Made by a program: the position numbers and the translations under genes | NCBI GenBank assembly: GCA_942491115.1 | Contig: CALNZV010000020.1 | Location: forward strand, 186,001 to 250,000 | Length of the DNA stretch: 64,000 nt | Direction: 5' to 3' | Origin: CALNZV01 sp942491115 | GTDB lineage: Bacteria; Desulfobacterota; Desulfobacteria; Desulfobacterales; UBA5852 | Part shown: one piece after another, positions 7,057 to 16,043 of the stretch | Numbering within the stretch: position 1 is the first letter of the stretch | Layout of the letters: every line of letters begins with the position of its first letter | Notes under the pieces: model-generated | The model's database searches: none | Seen by the model: the letters and a program-made list of their open reading frames with translations, nothing else | Told to the model about the DNA's origin: nothing

Positions 7057-7890
7057 TCAATGGTCCTCGCTCGACCGATCTATATCCACGATCCGGATTC
7101 CCTTGAGGTAGTCTTTGGTTTCGTAGCGGGTGATTTTCGTCAATTTTCGGGTAATTTTGCCCATCCGCTCGGTCATGGACATGATGCCGGTGAGGCATCG
7201 GCGCTCATGGCTCTCAGGATCGGTTCCGCTTAATAGGGTTTCGGCATATCCGGAAATCCCTTGAATGGGCTGATTGAGTTCGTGGCAGACCGCACCGGCC
7301 ATCTCAAGCGAGACCCTCAGCCGCTCTTTTTCGATACGCTCCTCTTCGGAGCGCATCTCCTTGGTCACCGGCGTCAGGTTTCCCACCGACAGACAGATCC
7401 GGTCTTCCCGATGGATCTCCACTGTGGCCAGATCCTTCAGCCAGACCACCGACCCAGCCGGGCGCTTCACCTTGTAGACAGCGTCAATGCTGCCTTCGGC
7501 GGTCCGGGCGGCCCTGAGTTCCCCGCGCTCCTCGTCAAGCTGGTGAGCGCTTCGGTTCTCCCGCTCAATGGCCGCTTTCACGTCAGCCATCCGGTAGACC
7601 CGCTGGTCCAGAACGCTGTTGCGAAACACGGCCGGCAGCTCCCTGCCGTTGCAGTTTAGCAAATCGAGAAAGCGGCGGCTGGCGAACTCGTACCAGATAT
7701 TCCTGTCGTCGGAGTAGCTCCAGGCGGAAATGTACATCATGACGGGAGTGGCGATCCGCTCCATGGTGGACAGCACCCGAATCAGAGCGGTCACCCGGTT
7801 TCGAAGCCGCCGACTGTAGTCCCCGGTCAGGATTCGACCGCTGTAGTCCGGGGGCAATGACGGGGCGTTGAGGTGGGGGGGGTCGGTCAT
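7057..7890 (-). CDS. Histidine-kinase-like sensor lacking the ATPase domain
   Basis: 277 aa, starting at ATG 7888-7890, which gives a protein beginning MTDPPHLN; the long open frame upstream is not coding-like. Residues about 45-180 look like a PAS sensor region (WYEFASRRFLDLL, then VVWLKDLATVEIH). A short coiled coil (RSEEERIEKERLRVS) leads to a HisKA dimerisation hairpin with the phosphoacceptor motif CHELNQPIQG (H203) and a second helix MSMTERMGKITRKLTKITRYE. The protein stops about 20 residues later, with no N, G1 or G2 boxes. It therefore cannot autophosphorylate by itself. It may be phosphorylated by another kinase or act as a dimerisation partner. Confidence 0.75.
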   Translation of the reverse strand: MTDPPHLNAPSLPPDYSGRILTGDYSRRLRNRVTALIRVLSTMERIATPVMMYISAWSYSDDRNIWYEFASRRFLDLLNCNGRELPAVFRNSVLDQRVYRMADVKAAIERENRSAHQLDEERGELRAARTAEGSIDAVYKVKRPAGSVVWLKDLATVEIHREDRICLSVGNLTPVTKEMRSEEERIEKERLRVSLEMAGAVCHELNQPIQGISGYAETLLSGTDPESHERRCLTGIMSMTERMGKITRKLTKITRYETKDYLKGIRIVDIDRSSEDH

Positions 7891-8240
7891 GTCGAAAAGC
7901 CTCTCTTTAGCCAGCGACGCCGACGGGTATCGTTGCGCCGGGCGGAAGCGATGTCGGCGGTTGGAAATCCCTTCCCAGGGATGCCATCCACGGGCCGGAT
8001 CGATACAATGACAGACAGTAGGTGAAGAAGCGGTTTGGGTCAATGGCGGCGGAAGCCGGATCGATCTCGAGGGCCAAAGTTTTTGATTACTTTTTGAAGG
8101 AACTGTGGTATGCGCTTTGGCTGGTATTTTTCCAGAGGCGGCTGACACTCGGTGCAGGGACGGATTCAGCGCCTGGGGCTTTGACATGCGGCAACCATCC
8201 GCGTTTCAACGATAATATCTCAAGAGAAGGGGAAAGAAGG
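7891..8240. other. Divergent promoter region between sensor-like gene and cytochrome gene
   Basis: No gene supported. The two flanking genes point away from each other, so both promoters should be here. The open frames that run through it on both strands lack ribosome sites and typical protein composition. No obvious operator repeats seen. Confidence 0.4.
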
Positions 8241-8744
8241 ATGTCGAAACGTTGTGCCATCGTGATGTGTATTGTGTGTGTCCTTGTGCTAAGCGGTGCA
8301 TGGGTGATTGCGGCCAGCCCGTTTATCGAGGAAATCGACGAAGAGGACTCCCTCTGCTTTCCAGTGGGGCTCTTCAGCATTGGAGCACCGGCCGAGGTTG
8401 AGATGACTCGAACCCCTGTCGACTTCCCCCATTCGCGCCACCTGACCTACAGCTGCAATACCTGCCACCACAAGTGGGAATACCATGCCATCCTTGACAG
8501 CTGCTCGGCCTCGGGGTGCCACGATTTGACCGAAGCCCCTGAAAACGCGATTAAAGACGGCAAATACACCGAAGAGGGCATCCGTTACTACAAGTACGCC
8601 TATCACGAGATGTGCCGCGACTGCCACCGGGATATCAACGCCCAGAACCGAGCACTCGTCAAAAAAGCCAAATATACCGGCGAGTCCGTGGAACTTTTAC
8701 GAAGCGGCCCTGTCGGCTGTATCGAGTGCCATCCCGAAGAGTAG
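8241..8744 (+). CDS. Periplasmic tetraheme cytochrome c3-like protein
   Basis: 167 aa with an N-terminal signal peptide (hydrophobic residues 6-24, ending near VIAAS). Four heme c sites are seen: C72xxCH76, C88-x4-CH94, C125xxCH129 and C160xxCH164. His64 and His67 in FPHSRH and His77 are likely distal ligands. This layout, including one CX4CH site, is that of class III cytochromes c3, which shuttle electrons between periplasmic hydrogenases or formate dehydrogenases and membrane complexes in sulfate reducers. The start at 8241 follows GAAAGAAGG and gives a proper signal peptide; an upstream in-frame extension does not. Confidence 0.92.
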   Translation: MSKRCAIVMCIVCVLVLSGAWVIAASPFIEEIDEEDSLCFPVGLFSIGAPAEVEMTRTPVDFPHSRHLTYSCNTCHHKWEYHAILDSCSASGCHDLTEAPENAIKDGKYTEEGIRYYKYAYHEMCRDCHRDINAQNRALVKKAKYTGESVELLRSGPVGCIECHPEE

Positions 8745-8754
8745 ACCCGTCAAA

Positions 8755-8789
8755 GGGTGCCGGTCGCTTCCATACGGTCGCCGGCACCC
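8755..8789. terminator. Stem-loop between convergent cytochrome and ftsH genes
   Basis: GGGTGCCGG (8755-8763) pairs perfectly with CCGGCACCC (8781-8789) around a 17-base loop. It lies 10 bases after the cytochrome stop codon and 71 bases beyond the ftsH stop on the other strand. There is no good T-run, so termination efficiency is uncertain. Confidence 0.5.
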
Positions 8790-8859
8790 CTAATACCCTC
8801 CCCCCTGTCGACCCCTGTGCCGCCTGAGCGGGTATAGGCCCGACGACCTCTCAGACAGA

Positions 8860-10686
8860 TCAAGCGGTCACGGTGGCGGCCTCCGGCTCGGTCGCCGGCG
8901 CCATCAGCGCCCTAATTTCACTGCCGTTGATCTTTTCCCTTTCCAAAAGCATTTTCGCCCCCTGGTCCAGCACCGATCGATGGTTTCGCAGGATGTCCAG
9001 GGCCGCCTGGTATTGGGAGGCGATGAGGTCCCTGACCTCGTCGTCGATCAGCCGGGCGGTGTCGTCGCTGTAGTCCCCACGGCTTTCCGGGGCCTGACCC
9101 AAAAAAACGTTCTGGGCTCTTCTCAATAGGTTGACTTGCCCCAGGTTTTCGCTCATGCCGTATTCCCTCACCATACTCAGGGCGATATCCGTGGCTCTCG
9201 AGATATCGTTCTGGGCACCGGTGGACACGTCGCCGAAGACGAGACTCTCCGCTGCGCGTCCCCCCATGAGGGTGGCGATCCGGTTCAGAAGTTCGGTCCG
9301 GTTCATGAGAAACCGGTCCTCGGTTGGCACCTGAAGGGTGTACCCCAGGGCGGCGATCCCCCTGGGAATGATGGAGATCTTCTCCACCGGGTCGGTTCCG
9401 GGAAGGGACAGGGCGACGATGGCATGCCCCATTTCGTGGTAGGCAACGATTTCCCGTTCCTTGGGATTGATGAGCCGGTTTTTTTTCTCGAGACCGGCAA
9501 CGATTCGCTCCACGGCCTCTCCGAATTCGGCCATTCCCACCGCCGATCGCTCGTGGCGAACAGCCAGGAGGGCCCCCTCGTTCACCAGATTGGCCAGGTC
9601 CGCCCCCGTCATTCCCGGGGTCATGGCGGCAAGCTTTTCGGGAACCACGTCCTCGGCCGTCTTAACCGATTTCAGATGGACTCTCAATATGGCCTCCCTT
9701 CCGGTTTTATCCGGCCGGTCCACCAGGACCTGGCGGTCGAAACGGCCCGGCCTCAGAAGCGCCGGATCGAGGATCTCGGGCCGGTTGGTGGCCGCCATGA
9801 GAATCACACCGACCTGGGGATCGAAACCATCCATCTCCACCAGCAGCTGGTTGAGGGTCTGCTCCCGTTCGTCATGGCCCCCCATGCCCCCCATGCCCCG
9901 TGCTTTGCCCAGTGCGTCGAGCTCGTCGATAAAGATGATGCAGGGGGCCTGACCCTTGGCCTGCTCGAAAAGATCCCTCACCCGGGCGGCCCCCAGCCCG
10001 ACAAACATCTCCACAAACTCCGAGCCGCTCAGACTGAAGAAGGTCACCCCTGCTTCACCGGCCACTGCCTTGGCCAGAAGGGTTTTCCCGGTTCCCGGAG
10101 GCCCCACCAAGAGGATTCCCCTGGGCACCTTCCCTCCCAGGCGGGTAAACTTTTCGGGTTCCTTCAAAAACTCGACCACTTCCACCAATTCCTGCTTGGC
10201 CTCATCAACGCCGGCGGCGTCGTCGAACGTCACACCCACATCTTCTTCCTTGTAAATTTTCGCCTTGCTCTTTCCCAGGGTCATAAAACCGCTCTGCTGG
10301 CCGGCCATCCGACGCATCATGAAGGCCCAGATGCCGAAAAAGATAAAGATGGGGACCATCCAGGAAAGGAGATCCCTTAGAAAAGTGGATTCGATCTCTC
10401 CGCTGAAGTCGACATCTGCCGATTTGAGGAGTTCCGACACGTCGGGGTCCACCCGGACGGTGCGGAACGTCTCCCCTCGGGTCCCGTCATCGCCCACCAG
10501 TTGCCCCTGAATCTGGTTGCTGGTAATGGCGACGCTGTCGACCTTCCGCTCTTTGAGCAGGTCCAGAAATTCGCTGTAGGGGATGGTCTTGACGGCAAAA
10601 GCCGAAAAGAGAATATTGTGGAGGATCAAAACGCCCCAAACGCCGACGAGAATATACCAAACCGAGAATTTATGATGTTTTTCCAT
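8860..10686 (-). CDS. ftsH: ATP-dependent zinc metalloprotease FtsH
   Basis: 608 aa. Membrane-anchored AAA+ protease that degrades membrane and short-lived cytosolic proteins as a hexamer. Transmembrane segments are at about 11-31 and 104-124, flanking a periplasmic domain. Walker A GPPGTGKT is at 195-202, Walker B IIFIDELDAL at 250-259, and the second region of homology is ATNRPEILDPALLRPGRFDR. The zinc site HEMGH is at 417-421. The start at 10684-10686 gives the standard short cytoplasmic N-terminus; the in-frame extension to 10938 is not FtsH-like. The C-terminal tail (EPEAATVTA) is short. It may be one of several FtsH paralogs, as is common in this phylum. Confidence 0.96.
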   Translation of the reverse strand: MEKHHKFSVWYILVGVWGVLILHNILFSAFAVKTIPYSEFLDLLKERKVDSVAITSNQIQGQLVGDDGTRGETFRTVRVDPDVSELLKSADVDFSGEIESTFLRDLLSWMVPIFIFFGIWAFMMRRMAGQQSGFMTLGKSKAKIYKEEDVGVTFDDAAGVDEAKQELVEVVEFLKEPEKFTRLGGKVPRGILLVGPPGTGKTLLAKAVAGEAGVTFFSLSGSEFVEMFVGLGAARVRDLFEQAKGQAPCIIFIDELDALGKARGMGGMGGHDEREQTLNQLLVEMDGFDPQVGVILMAATNRPEILDPALLRPGRFDRQVLVDRPDKTGREAILRVHLKSVKTAEDVVPEKLAAMTPGMTGADLANLVNEGALLAVRHERSAVGMAEFGEAVERIVAGLEKKNRLINPKEREIVAYHEMGHAIVALSLPGTDPVEKISIIPRGIAALGYTLQVPTEDRFLMNRTELLNRIATLMGGRAAESLVFGDVSTGAQNDISRATDIALSMVREYGMSENLGQVNLLRRAQNVFLGQAPESRGDYSDDTARLIDDEVRDLIASQYQAALDILRNHRSVLDQGAKMLLEREKINGSEIRALMAPATEPEAATVTA

Positions 10687-10961
10687 GGTGCACGCTTTCC
10701 ATGAGCCGGCATCGGTCAGCGCCGATGATCCATGCCCAGTTATGATTATATGCCCGAAAAACCGGCAACCGGACCAGAAAATAACGCAACCGTTCAGGCT
10801 GTCAAATGACCATCTGGTCATGAAGACGAAGAAATTCCGCCACTTCCTCGACCGAAGGCTTTCAGTGGATACGCCGGTCAGGGCCTTGATTTTCGGAAGA
10901 CACCCACTATTTTCTTGGCATTCAGAAATGGAATACACGACCAGACTGGGAGGCAGGCCAT

Positions 10962-11138
10962 ATGACGAGCAATGAATCAGACGTGTACGTCCGGGTCAAA
11001 GACATGGAGGGAAACGAGTTTCTCTGTCCCTTCTCCGCGTTGAAGGATCCCAAAGAAGCCACGGACGAAGAGCTCAGCAATTGTGTGGACAGCGCCACCA
11101 CCCAGCGCTACTCCGGTCATATCGACATTCAGGAGTAG
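10962..11138 (+). CDS. Small conserved hypothetical protein (58 aa)
   Basis: 58 aa encoded from ATG 10962, preceded by a clear GGGAGG site. The product is acidic with a compact pattern: VYVRVKDMEGNEFLCP, a central Lys/Asp segment, then EELSNCVD. Cysteines are at 22 and 41. The VRVKDxxGNEFxCPxxALKDP arrangement looks like a genuine conserved domain rather than chance. It sits alone between ftsH (divergent) and the hydrolase gene (convergent, 10 bases after its stop). The function is unknown. Confidence 0.65.
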   Translation: MTSNESDVYVRVKDMEGNEFLCPFSALKDPKEATDEELSNCVDSATTQRYSGHIDIQE

Positions 11139-11148
11139 ACGGCGGCGC

Positions 11149-11832
11149 TCAGATACACCGCTGGGTGACAAAGGCGATGGTTTCCCTTACCAACGTTTGG
11201 CAGACGGCATCCGCGGAGACACCGGTGCTCGAGGGCACCTTGAAGGAGTGGTCCCCGCCCTCCACGGTTACCAGGCCGACATCGGATTTCAGGGTCGAGA
11301 TAACCCCGTCCAACACCGTCAGATCGCAGAGGGGATCCCGGGTGCCGGCGAAAAAGAGCATGGGGATGCCGATACGGTAAAGATGGGCGTCCCTGGGGCG
11401 GTCCTTTTTACCGGGGGCGTGAAGCGGGTAGCCGTAAAACACCAGGGCATCCGCTTCGAGAGAGCCTTCCGCGACCATTTGAGAGGCGATACGGGCCCCT
11501 AAGGATTTTCCCGCAGCGATAAATCGCTTAACCTCCTTCCCGCCGATTCGACGAAGTTCGGCCATGGCCGCCGCCCACGCCTCGGACAGCCGCGGCTCTG
11601 GATCGGGACGTTTCCTGCCCGCGTCCCGGTACGGGAAATTGAACCGCAGCACGTGACCCCCCTCTGCGGAAATCCCTTCCGCGATGGCAGCCACCAAGGG
11701 AGTGTCCATGTCGTTGGCCGCCCCGTGAGCGATGGCCATCCCGATCCCGCTCCCCGGCCCAGCCGATGTGGGCGAACTCAAGCGGCCCGACAAGACGCCG
11801 CTGTCCATTGGAATTGACATCAGATGGCTCAT
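11149..11832 (-). CDS. Alpha/beta hydrolase (TEX30/KANL3-like)
   Basis: 227 aa, cytosolic. It shows a complete alpha/beta-hydrolase triad: nucleophile Ser in GKSLG, Asp in FAGTRDPLCD and His in GGDHSF near the C-terminus. The short single-domain form with AHGAANDMDTP near residue 35 matches the dienelactone-hydrolase/TEX30 group, whose substrates are poorly known. Its ATG overlaps the stop of the upstream aldolase gene (ATGA type), so the two are translationally coupled and may act in one pathway, for example on a sugar-derived ester or lactone. Confidence 0.85.
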   Translation of the reverse strand: MSHLMSIPMDSGVLSGRLSSPTSAGPGSGIGMAIAHGAANDMDTPLVAAIAEGISAEGGHVLRFNFPYRDAGRKRPDPEPRLSEAWAAAMAELRRIGGKEVKRFIAAGKSLGARIASQMVAEGSLEADALVFYGYPLHAPGKKDRPRDAHLYRIGIPMLFFAGTRDPLCDLTVLDGVISTLKSDVGLVTVEGGDHSFKVPSSTGVSADAVCQTLVRETIAFVTQRCI

Positions 11833-12530
11833 GGGTTTCCTCCCCGGCTCCCGGGGTCACCGCCCCCCGGAGCCTTACGTTCAGGCTGCGACCGCCCGTA
11901 GGATTCAAATTTCTTGATCACCCGATCCATCTCTTCGTCGGAGAGTGGTTCGGGCTCACCCGCCCCTGTGATGATCAGACAAAGCCGCGCGACGTACTCC
12001 ACCGATTCCGCAGCGGTAAACGCCCGATTGAGATCCTTGCCGACAGTGACCACCCCGTGGTTGGCCAACAGCACTCCGTTGAATTCAGACCCCATGGTCT
12101 CCATCAGCCCACGGGCCAGGGCCTCGGTGCCGAAAGTGGCGTAGGGGGCGACCGGCACTTTTCTACCGGCAAATCCGATGAGGTAGTGAATCGGGGGGAT
12201 TTCCCGGTTCAGGCAGGCCATGGCCGAGGCGTAGACGGAATGGGTGTGGACCACCGCCCCCACGTCGACTCTGTTGTTGTAGATGATCAGGTGGAAAGGA
12301 AGCTCGCTGGAAGGGTTGAGCCCCCCGTCCACGGGGGTACCCGCCAAATCCACCAGGGGAACGTCCCCCGGGCGCAACGTCTCGTACGGCACGCCGGAAG
12401 GGCTGACGGCAACCCACCCCCGCTGCCTGTCGATCACGCTCAGGTTCCCCCCCGAACCGGCCGCGAGACCCGCAGCCAGCATCCGCTTTCCGTAATCGAC
12501 CACGGATTCTCGTTCGATTTCCATCAGCAT
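11829..12530 (-). CDS. Class II aldolase/adducin family protein (fuculose-phosphate aldolase-like)
   Basis: 233 aa. The zinc-binding HTH pair in VVHTHSVYA and a later His in ANHGVVTVG fit class II (zinc) aldolases that cleave fuculose-, rhamnulose- or ribulose-phosphates or act as epimerases. The GSGGNLSV motif near residue 25 is the phosphate-binding loop of the family. It starts at ATG 12528-12530 and is first in a two-gene operon with the alpha/beta hydrolase. The actual substrate cannot be assigned. Confidence 0.88.
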   Translation of the reverse strand: MLMEIERESVVDYGKRMLAAGLAAGSGGNLSVIDRQRGWVAVSPSGVPYETLRPGDVPLVDLAGTPVDGGLNPSSELPFHLIIYNNRVDVGAVVHTHSVYASAMACLNREIPPIHYLIGFAGRKVPVAPYATFGTEALARGLMETMGSEFNGVLLANHGVVTVGKDLNRAFTAAESVEYVARLCLIITGAGEPEPLSDEEMDRVIKKFESYGRSQPERKAPGGGDPGSRGGNP

Positions 12531-12787
12531 GGCAGCCTCCTGTATGACGGTTCCGCAAAATATCCGATATCGGCGTTACGCGTCATCCCTCGTCTTTTCG
12601 GCTTACCGTAAGTACTCCTCATTTATCGGAATTTGCAAGCTTTGATCCCTACCGCCTTATGGAACCGTCGGCACCGAGACGGTTTACGCCGTTCATCCTG
12701 CTTGCCCGTCGAAAAAACAACGGAGGCGGGGTTCCGCTGTCCCTGTGTGTCGGTGCCACAGACGGGAGTTGTCCCAACGATATCCGG

Positions 12788-13531
12788 TCAGGCGAATCCG
12801 CCGTTCACATAAATGCATTGACCCGATATCCAGCGCCCGTTTTCCCCGGCCAGCATGACCACCGCATCGGCCACATCCCCTGGGGCTCCGAGTCTGTCCA
12901 GGGCAGCCATTCGGGCCAGCCGATCAATCTGCTCCTGGGTTTTACCCTCCCTGAAGAGCGCTGTGTCCACCGGCCCGGGGCAGACCGCATTGACGGTGAT
13001 GCCCCGTGGCCCCAGTTCCGCGGCCAGCACCCGGGTAATCTGTTCCACCGCCCCTTTGCTGGCGGCGTAAGCGCCGTAGCCGGGAAGCATCACCCGGGTC
13101 ACCGTCGAACCGATGTTGATGATCCGGCCGTTGTCGGACAGGCGATTGGCGGCTTCCCGGCAGGCAAAAAAAACCCCTTTGACATTGACGCCGAATAGAC
13201 GGTCGAAATCCGTTTCACTGTAGTCGGCGATTGGACCGTATCGAGCGATGCCGGCGTTATTGACGAGAATATCGATTCGGCCAAACCGATCGGAAACCCG
13301 GTCGAAGAGTTCCGACACCTGACGGGTGTCTGCGATATCCGCTTGAAAGGCGGCAGCCGTCCCCCCGTTCTTTTCGATGCGGGTCACCAGGGCCTCGGCC
13401 CGGTCTGACGCGCGGTGGTAGTTGATGGCCACCGATGCGCCGTCATCGGCGAGCCGTTTTGCAATCGCTTCGCCGATGCCACGGCTGCCGCCGGTGACAA
13501 TGGCATTTTTCTCATTCAGAGGTAGGGCCAT
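12788..13531 (-). CDS. Short-chain dehydrogenase/reductase (3-oxoacyl-ACP reductase-like)
   Basis: 247 aa Rossmann enzyme. The NAD(P)-binding motif is TGGSRGIGEA near the N-terminus, followed by NNAG, and the catalytic YxxxK is in YGAYAASKGA. The C-terminus SGQCIYVNGGF is typical of FabG-like members. NADP preference is suggested by the basic residues after the second strand (NYHRAS). The start at 13529-13531 is placed because GAAAGG lies 9 bases upstream; the longer in-frame extension is not SDR-like. It stands alone with no pathway context, so its substrate is unknown. Confidence 0.9.
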   Translation of the reverse strand: MALPLNEKNAIVTGGSRGIGEAIAKRLADDGASVAINYHRASDRAEALVTRIEKNGGTAAAFQADIADTRQVSELFDRVSDRFGRIDILVNNAGIARYGPIADYSETDFDRLFGVNVKGVFFACREAANRLSDNGRIINIGSTVTRVMLPGYGAYAASKGAVEQITRVLAAELGPRGITVNAVCPGPVDTALFREGKTQEQIDRLARMAALDRLGAPGDVADAVVMLAGENGRWISGQCIYVNGGFA

Positions 13532-13681
13532 GATCCGCATCCTTTCGTCGTCTGGGCTCACTGCCAAAAAAGAGGGAGTGAACCATTGAATTGTTGCAGG
13601 AACTGCATTACCGGTATACCTCAACCATCGAGATGGAAGCCATACCCCTTCCATCCTCACGATGGGATGGAGGCACCCACG

Positions 13682-13933
13682 ATGACTGCAGACGGTTACA
13701 TCAAGATGGCAGTGCTGGAAAACGCCATCGAAGCCCAACTTTTAACGTCCATACTGGACGAACAGGCCATTCCCCATCTGATTCGCTCCTACCATGACAC
13801 GGCATACGACGGCCTCTTCCAGTTTCAGAAGGGTTGGGCCGATCTCCTTGTGCCCCCCGAGTACCGGGTTGCCGTGATGGAAATCATGGACAGCCTGCGA
13901 GCCCCGGACACACCGTCGGCGTCCTCTCCCTGA
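13682..13933 (+). CDS. DUF2007-like small protein
   Basis: 83 aa. The pattern MAVLENAIEAQLLTSILDEQ, then ADLLVPPEYRVAVMEI, fits the DUF2007 fold, a small ferredoxin-like alpha/beta domain sometimes called a putative signal-transducing protein. The start at 13682 follows GGAGG with 9-base spacing. It is divergent from the SDR gene. No precise function is known for the family. Confidence 0.65.
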   Translation: MTADGYIKMAVLENAIEAQLLTSILDEQAIPHLIRSYHDTAYDGLFQFQKGWADLLVPPEYRVAVMEIMDSLRAPDTPSASSP

Positions 13934-14092
13934 AACGGCCCGACCCGGCCGGTTGATTTCGGCTGGGATATCTTCTATAAGTTTCGCCGTAACAGGCAGG
14001 ACGCACCTCAACCCCCATAGGCCCAACGATGGCCTCGTGCGCCCGACGACGTCCACCCCCACCCCGACCGTAGTTCCAAAGGAGGAATGGCC

Positions 14093-15385
14093 ATGACGGC
14101 ACCGGACATCAATTCCCAAGCCTATCAAGAGGCGCTAAAAATAGGCAGACCCCCGAATGTCGCGAAGCTGTTCCCGGAGTCTCGAGCCCTCATCGTCAGC
14201 GGCAAATATGTGGACCGGGCCATGCTGAGGAAGGGCGGTGCCATCGCCATGGCCGCCAACGGCAGGAGTTTCTTCGTGATCCGGGGGGTGCTGCTGGCGG
14301 CCCAGCAGGCCAATGCGGCGCTAATCATCGAAATTGCCCGGTCCGAAGGCGGCGTCAATGCATACTGTGGCGTCAATTACTGGAATATCGCCCGTCAGGT
14401 CAATGGGGCCTGCAACGAACTGGGAATCACCATTCCGGTGGCCATCCATGCCGATCATTACGGCATCAAGACACCCGACGATGTCCCGCCGGCCATGTCG
14501 GAAATACCCACCCTGTTCGAGGCGGGGCTCACTTCCATAGCCGTCGACGCCTCCCACATGCCCGACGACCAGAACCTCCTTGCCAATATCGAGCTCAACG
14601 CCGTCATTCCCCCCTGGGCGGGTCTTGAAACCGAAGTGGGGGAAATCAAGGGCGACCAGGGATTGTCCACCCCCGAGGATGCCCTCTTCCTTGTCCAGGG
14701 ACTGAACGCTCACGGGATTTTCCCGGACTGGATCGCCCTCAACAACGGCACGACCCACGGTCTGGAGGCCAGCGGGCAAGGGATCCAGGTGGAACTGACC
14801 CGGCGCATCCACGAGGCCATCGCCCCCTATACGATATCCGGTGCTCAGCACGGCACCTCCGGCAACAGCTCGGATCGACTCCGGGAAATCGCCCGGAATA
14901 CCCGGACCACCAAGGCGAACGTGGCCACAGCCCTGCAGATGATATCCTGGGGACTCAAGGTTAACGATTACGGAAACGCCATTTTGGATGACGGCGGTGA
15001 TTTCATCAAGGTGGAAGACCAGGGCGTGTCCGAACCCATGTGGGAAAAAATGGTTGGCTACGCGCGGGAAAACGCCTGGTCGGGAGGCAACTACAAGAAA
15101 CTCAACCTGCCCTTCGAAACCCACCTCTTGGCCCAGCCCTGGGAAATCAGGGAGCGGATGGTCGAACGGGTTCGTGCCTTCGCCTATGATATGATCGTCA
15201 ACGTCCTCGGATCCGGGAACACCGCGCCCCTGGTCATCGACGACATTCTGGCGACAAAATCCTACGACCCCGGCCCGAAGGGCAAACCTATCGAAGACCC
15301 GGGGGAATGGTCCCTCGAGAAAATCAAGGAAAAAGCCGCCGCCCTGGATTCCGACAAAGGCCCCGAGGGCGATTTCGACGACTGA
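14093..15385 (+). CDS. Class II fructose-bisphosphate aldolase family protein
   Basis: 430 aa, longer than common class II FBA (about 310-360). It has the zinc-binding AIHADHYG motif, ELNAVIPPWAGLETEVGEIKGDQG (split here: the part VGEIKGDQG matches the family's G-E-G loop), LNNGTTHG and a GAQHGTSG motif. Cleaves or forms ketose-bisphosphates, normally fructose-1,6-bisphosphate. I chose ATG 14093 because GGAGG at 14081-14085 then has 7-base spacing; an ATG at 14087 is too close. The C-terminal extension is Lys/Asp-rich. It could act in gluconeogenesis or on a related substrate. Confidence 0.85.
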   Translation: MTAPDINSQAYQEALKIGRPPNVAKLFPESRALIVSGKYVDRAMLRKGGAIAMAANGRSFFVIRGVLLAAQQANAALIIEIARSEGGVNAYCGVNYWNIARQVNGACNELGITIPVAIHADHYGIKTPDDVPPAMSEIPTLFEAGLTSIAVDASHMPDDQNLLANIELNAVIPPWAGLETEVGEIKGDQGLSTPEDALFLVQGLNAHGIFPDWIALNNGTTHGLEASGQGIQVELTRRIHEAIAPYTISGAQHGTSGNSSDRLREIARNTRTTKANVATALQMISWGLKVNDYGNAILDDGGDFIKVEDQGVSEPMWEKMVGYARENAWSGGNYKKLNLPFETHLLAQPWEIRERMVERVRAFAYDMIVNVLGSGNTAPLVIDDILATKSYDPGPKGKPIEDPGEWSLEKIKEKAAALDSDKGPEGDFDD

Positions 15386-15503
15386 TCCCCCGGCGGCTTC
15401 CCCCGGGGGAAGCGCCAGGACAACGACGACGACACCGCTTCCCGGAGGATGAACATCATGCCGATTCTTCAACCGTCCGGCCTTCTGCTACCGAACTTGA
15501 CCG

Positions 15504-16043
15504 ATGAAAAAAAAGCGTTTTTGCCCTTACTGTTCCAGCCGTCTCGTTGACCACCTCTGGCACGGCAGCGTTCGCAGACACTGCCCCCAGTGCAACGAGA
15601 CGCTGTTCGACAATCCCGTCCCGGCCGTCTGCGCTCTGGTAACGGACGACGACGGGCGGATGCTGCTCGTCCGCCGTGCCGTTGATCCCAAATGCGGCGA
15701 ATGGTGCCTTCCGGGAGGATATATGGAACTGGGGGAGACACCGGAGGAGGCGGTACTTAGGGAACTCCGCGAAGAAACCGGTGTGGCGGGAGAGGTGACG
15801 TCGATTCTCGGCGTCCGATCCGCCCCCAACCGTATCTACCATACCGTCCTGCTGGCGGGATATAAGGTTCGATACGTTTCCGGAACCCCCAACGCCGGTG
15901 ATGATGCCATGGCGGTCGGCTGGTTCGGGACATCCGATATGCCGCCCATTGCGTTTCTCAGCCACCGGCAGTTCATCGAGGACTTCTTCAACCGGGATGC
16001 CGGCGGTTGGCGGAGCCTCATCCTTTCCAATACAGGCCTGTGA
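15504..16043 (+). CDS. Nudix hydrolase with N-terminal zinc ribbon
   Basis: 179 aa. A four-cysteine ribbon (FCPYC and HCPQC, residues about 7-33) precedes a full Nudix box: GGYMELGETPEEAVLREL followed by REETGV. The ribbon-plus-Nudix layout resembles NudC/ADP-ribose pyrophosphatase relatives that remove nucleoside diphosphates or cap-like structures from metabolites. The next gene starts within its stop codon (TGATG), so they are co-translated. Confidence 0.92.
   Translation: MKKKRFCPYCSSRLVDHLWHGSVRRHCPQCNETLFDNPVPAVCALVTDDDGRMLLVRRAVDPKCGEWCLPGGYMELGETPEEAVLRELREETGVAGEVTSILGVRSAPNRIYHTVLLAGYKVRYVSGTPNAGDDAMAVGWFGTSDMPPIAFLSHRQFIEDFFNRDAGGWRSLILSNTGL

Noticed and set aside
9136..10380. 414-codon plus-strand frame antisense to ftsH
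   Set aside because: It mirrors the codon pattern of ftsH on the other strand, has no ribosome site and has His/Gly/Pro-rich composition typical of antisense frames in GC-rich DNA.
14321..15472. 383-codon minus-strand frame antisense to the aldolase gene
   Set aside because: Antisense of a real gene, no motifs and no ribosome site.
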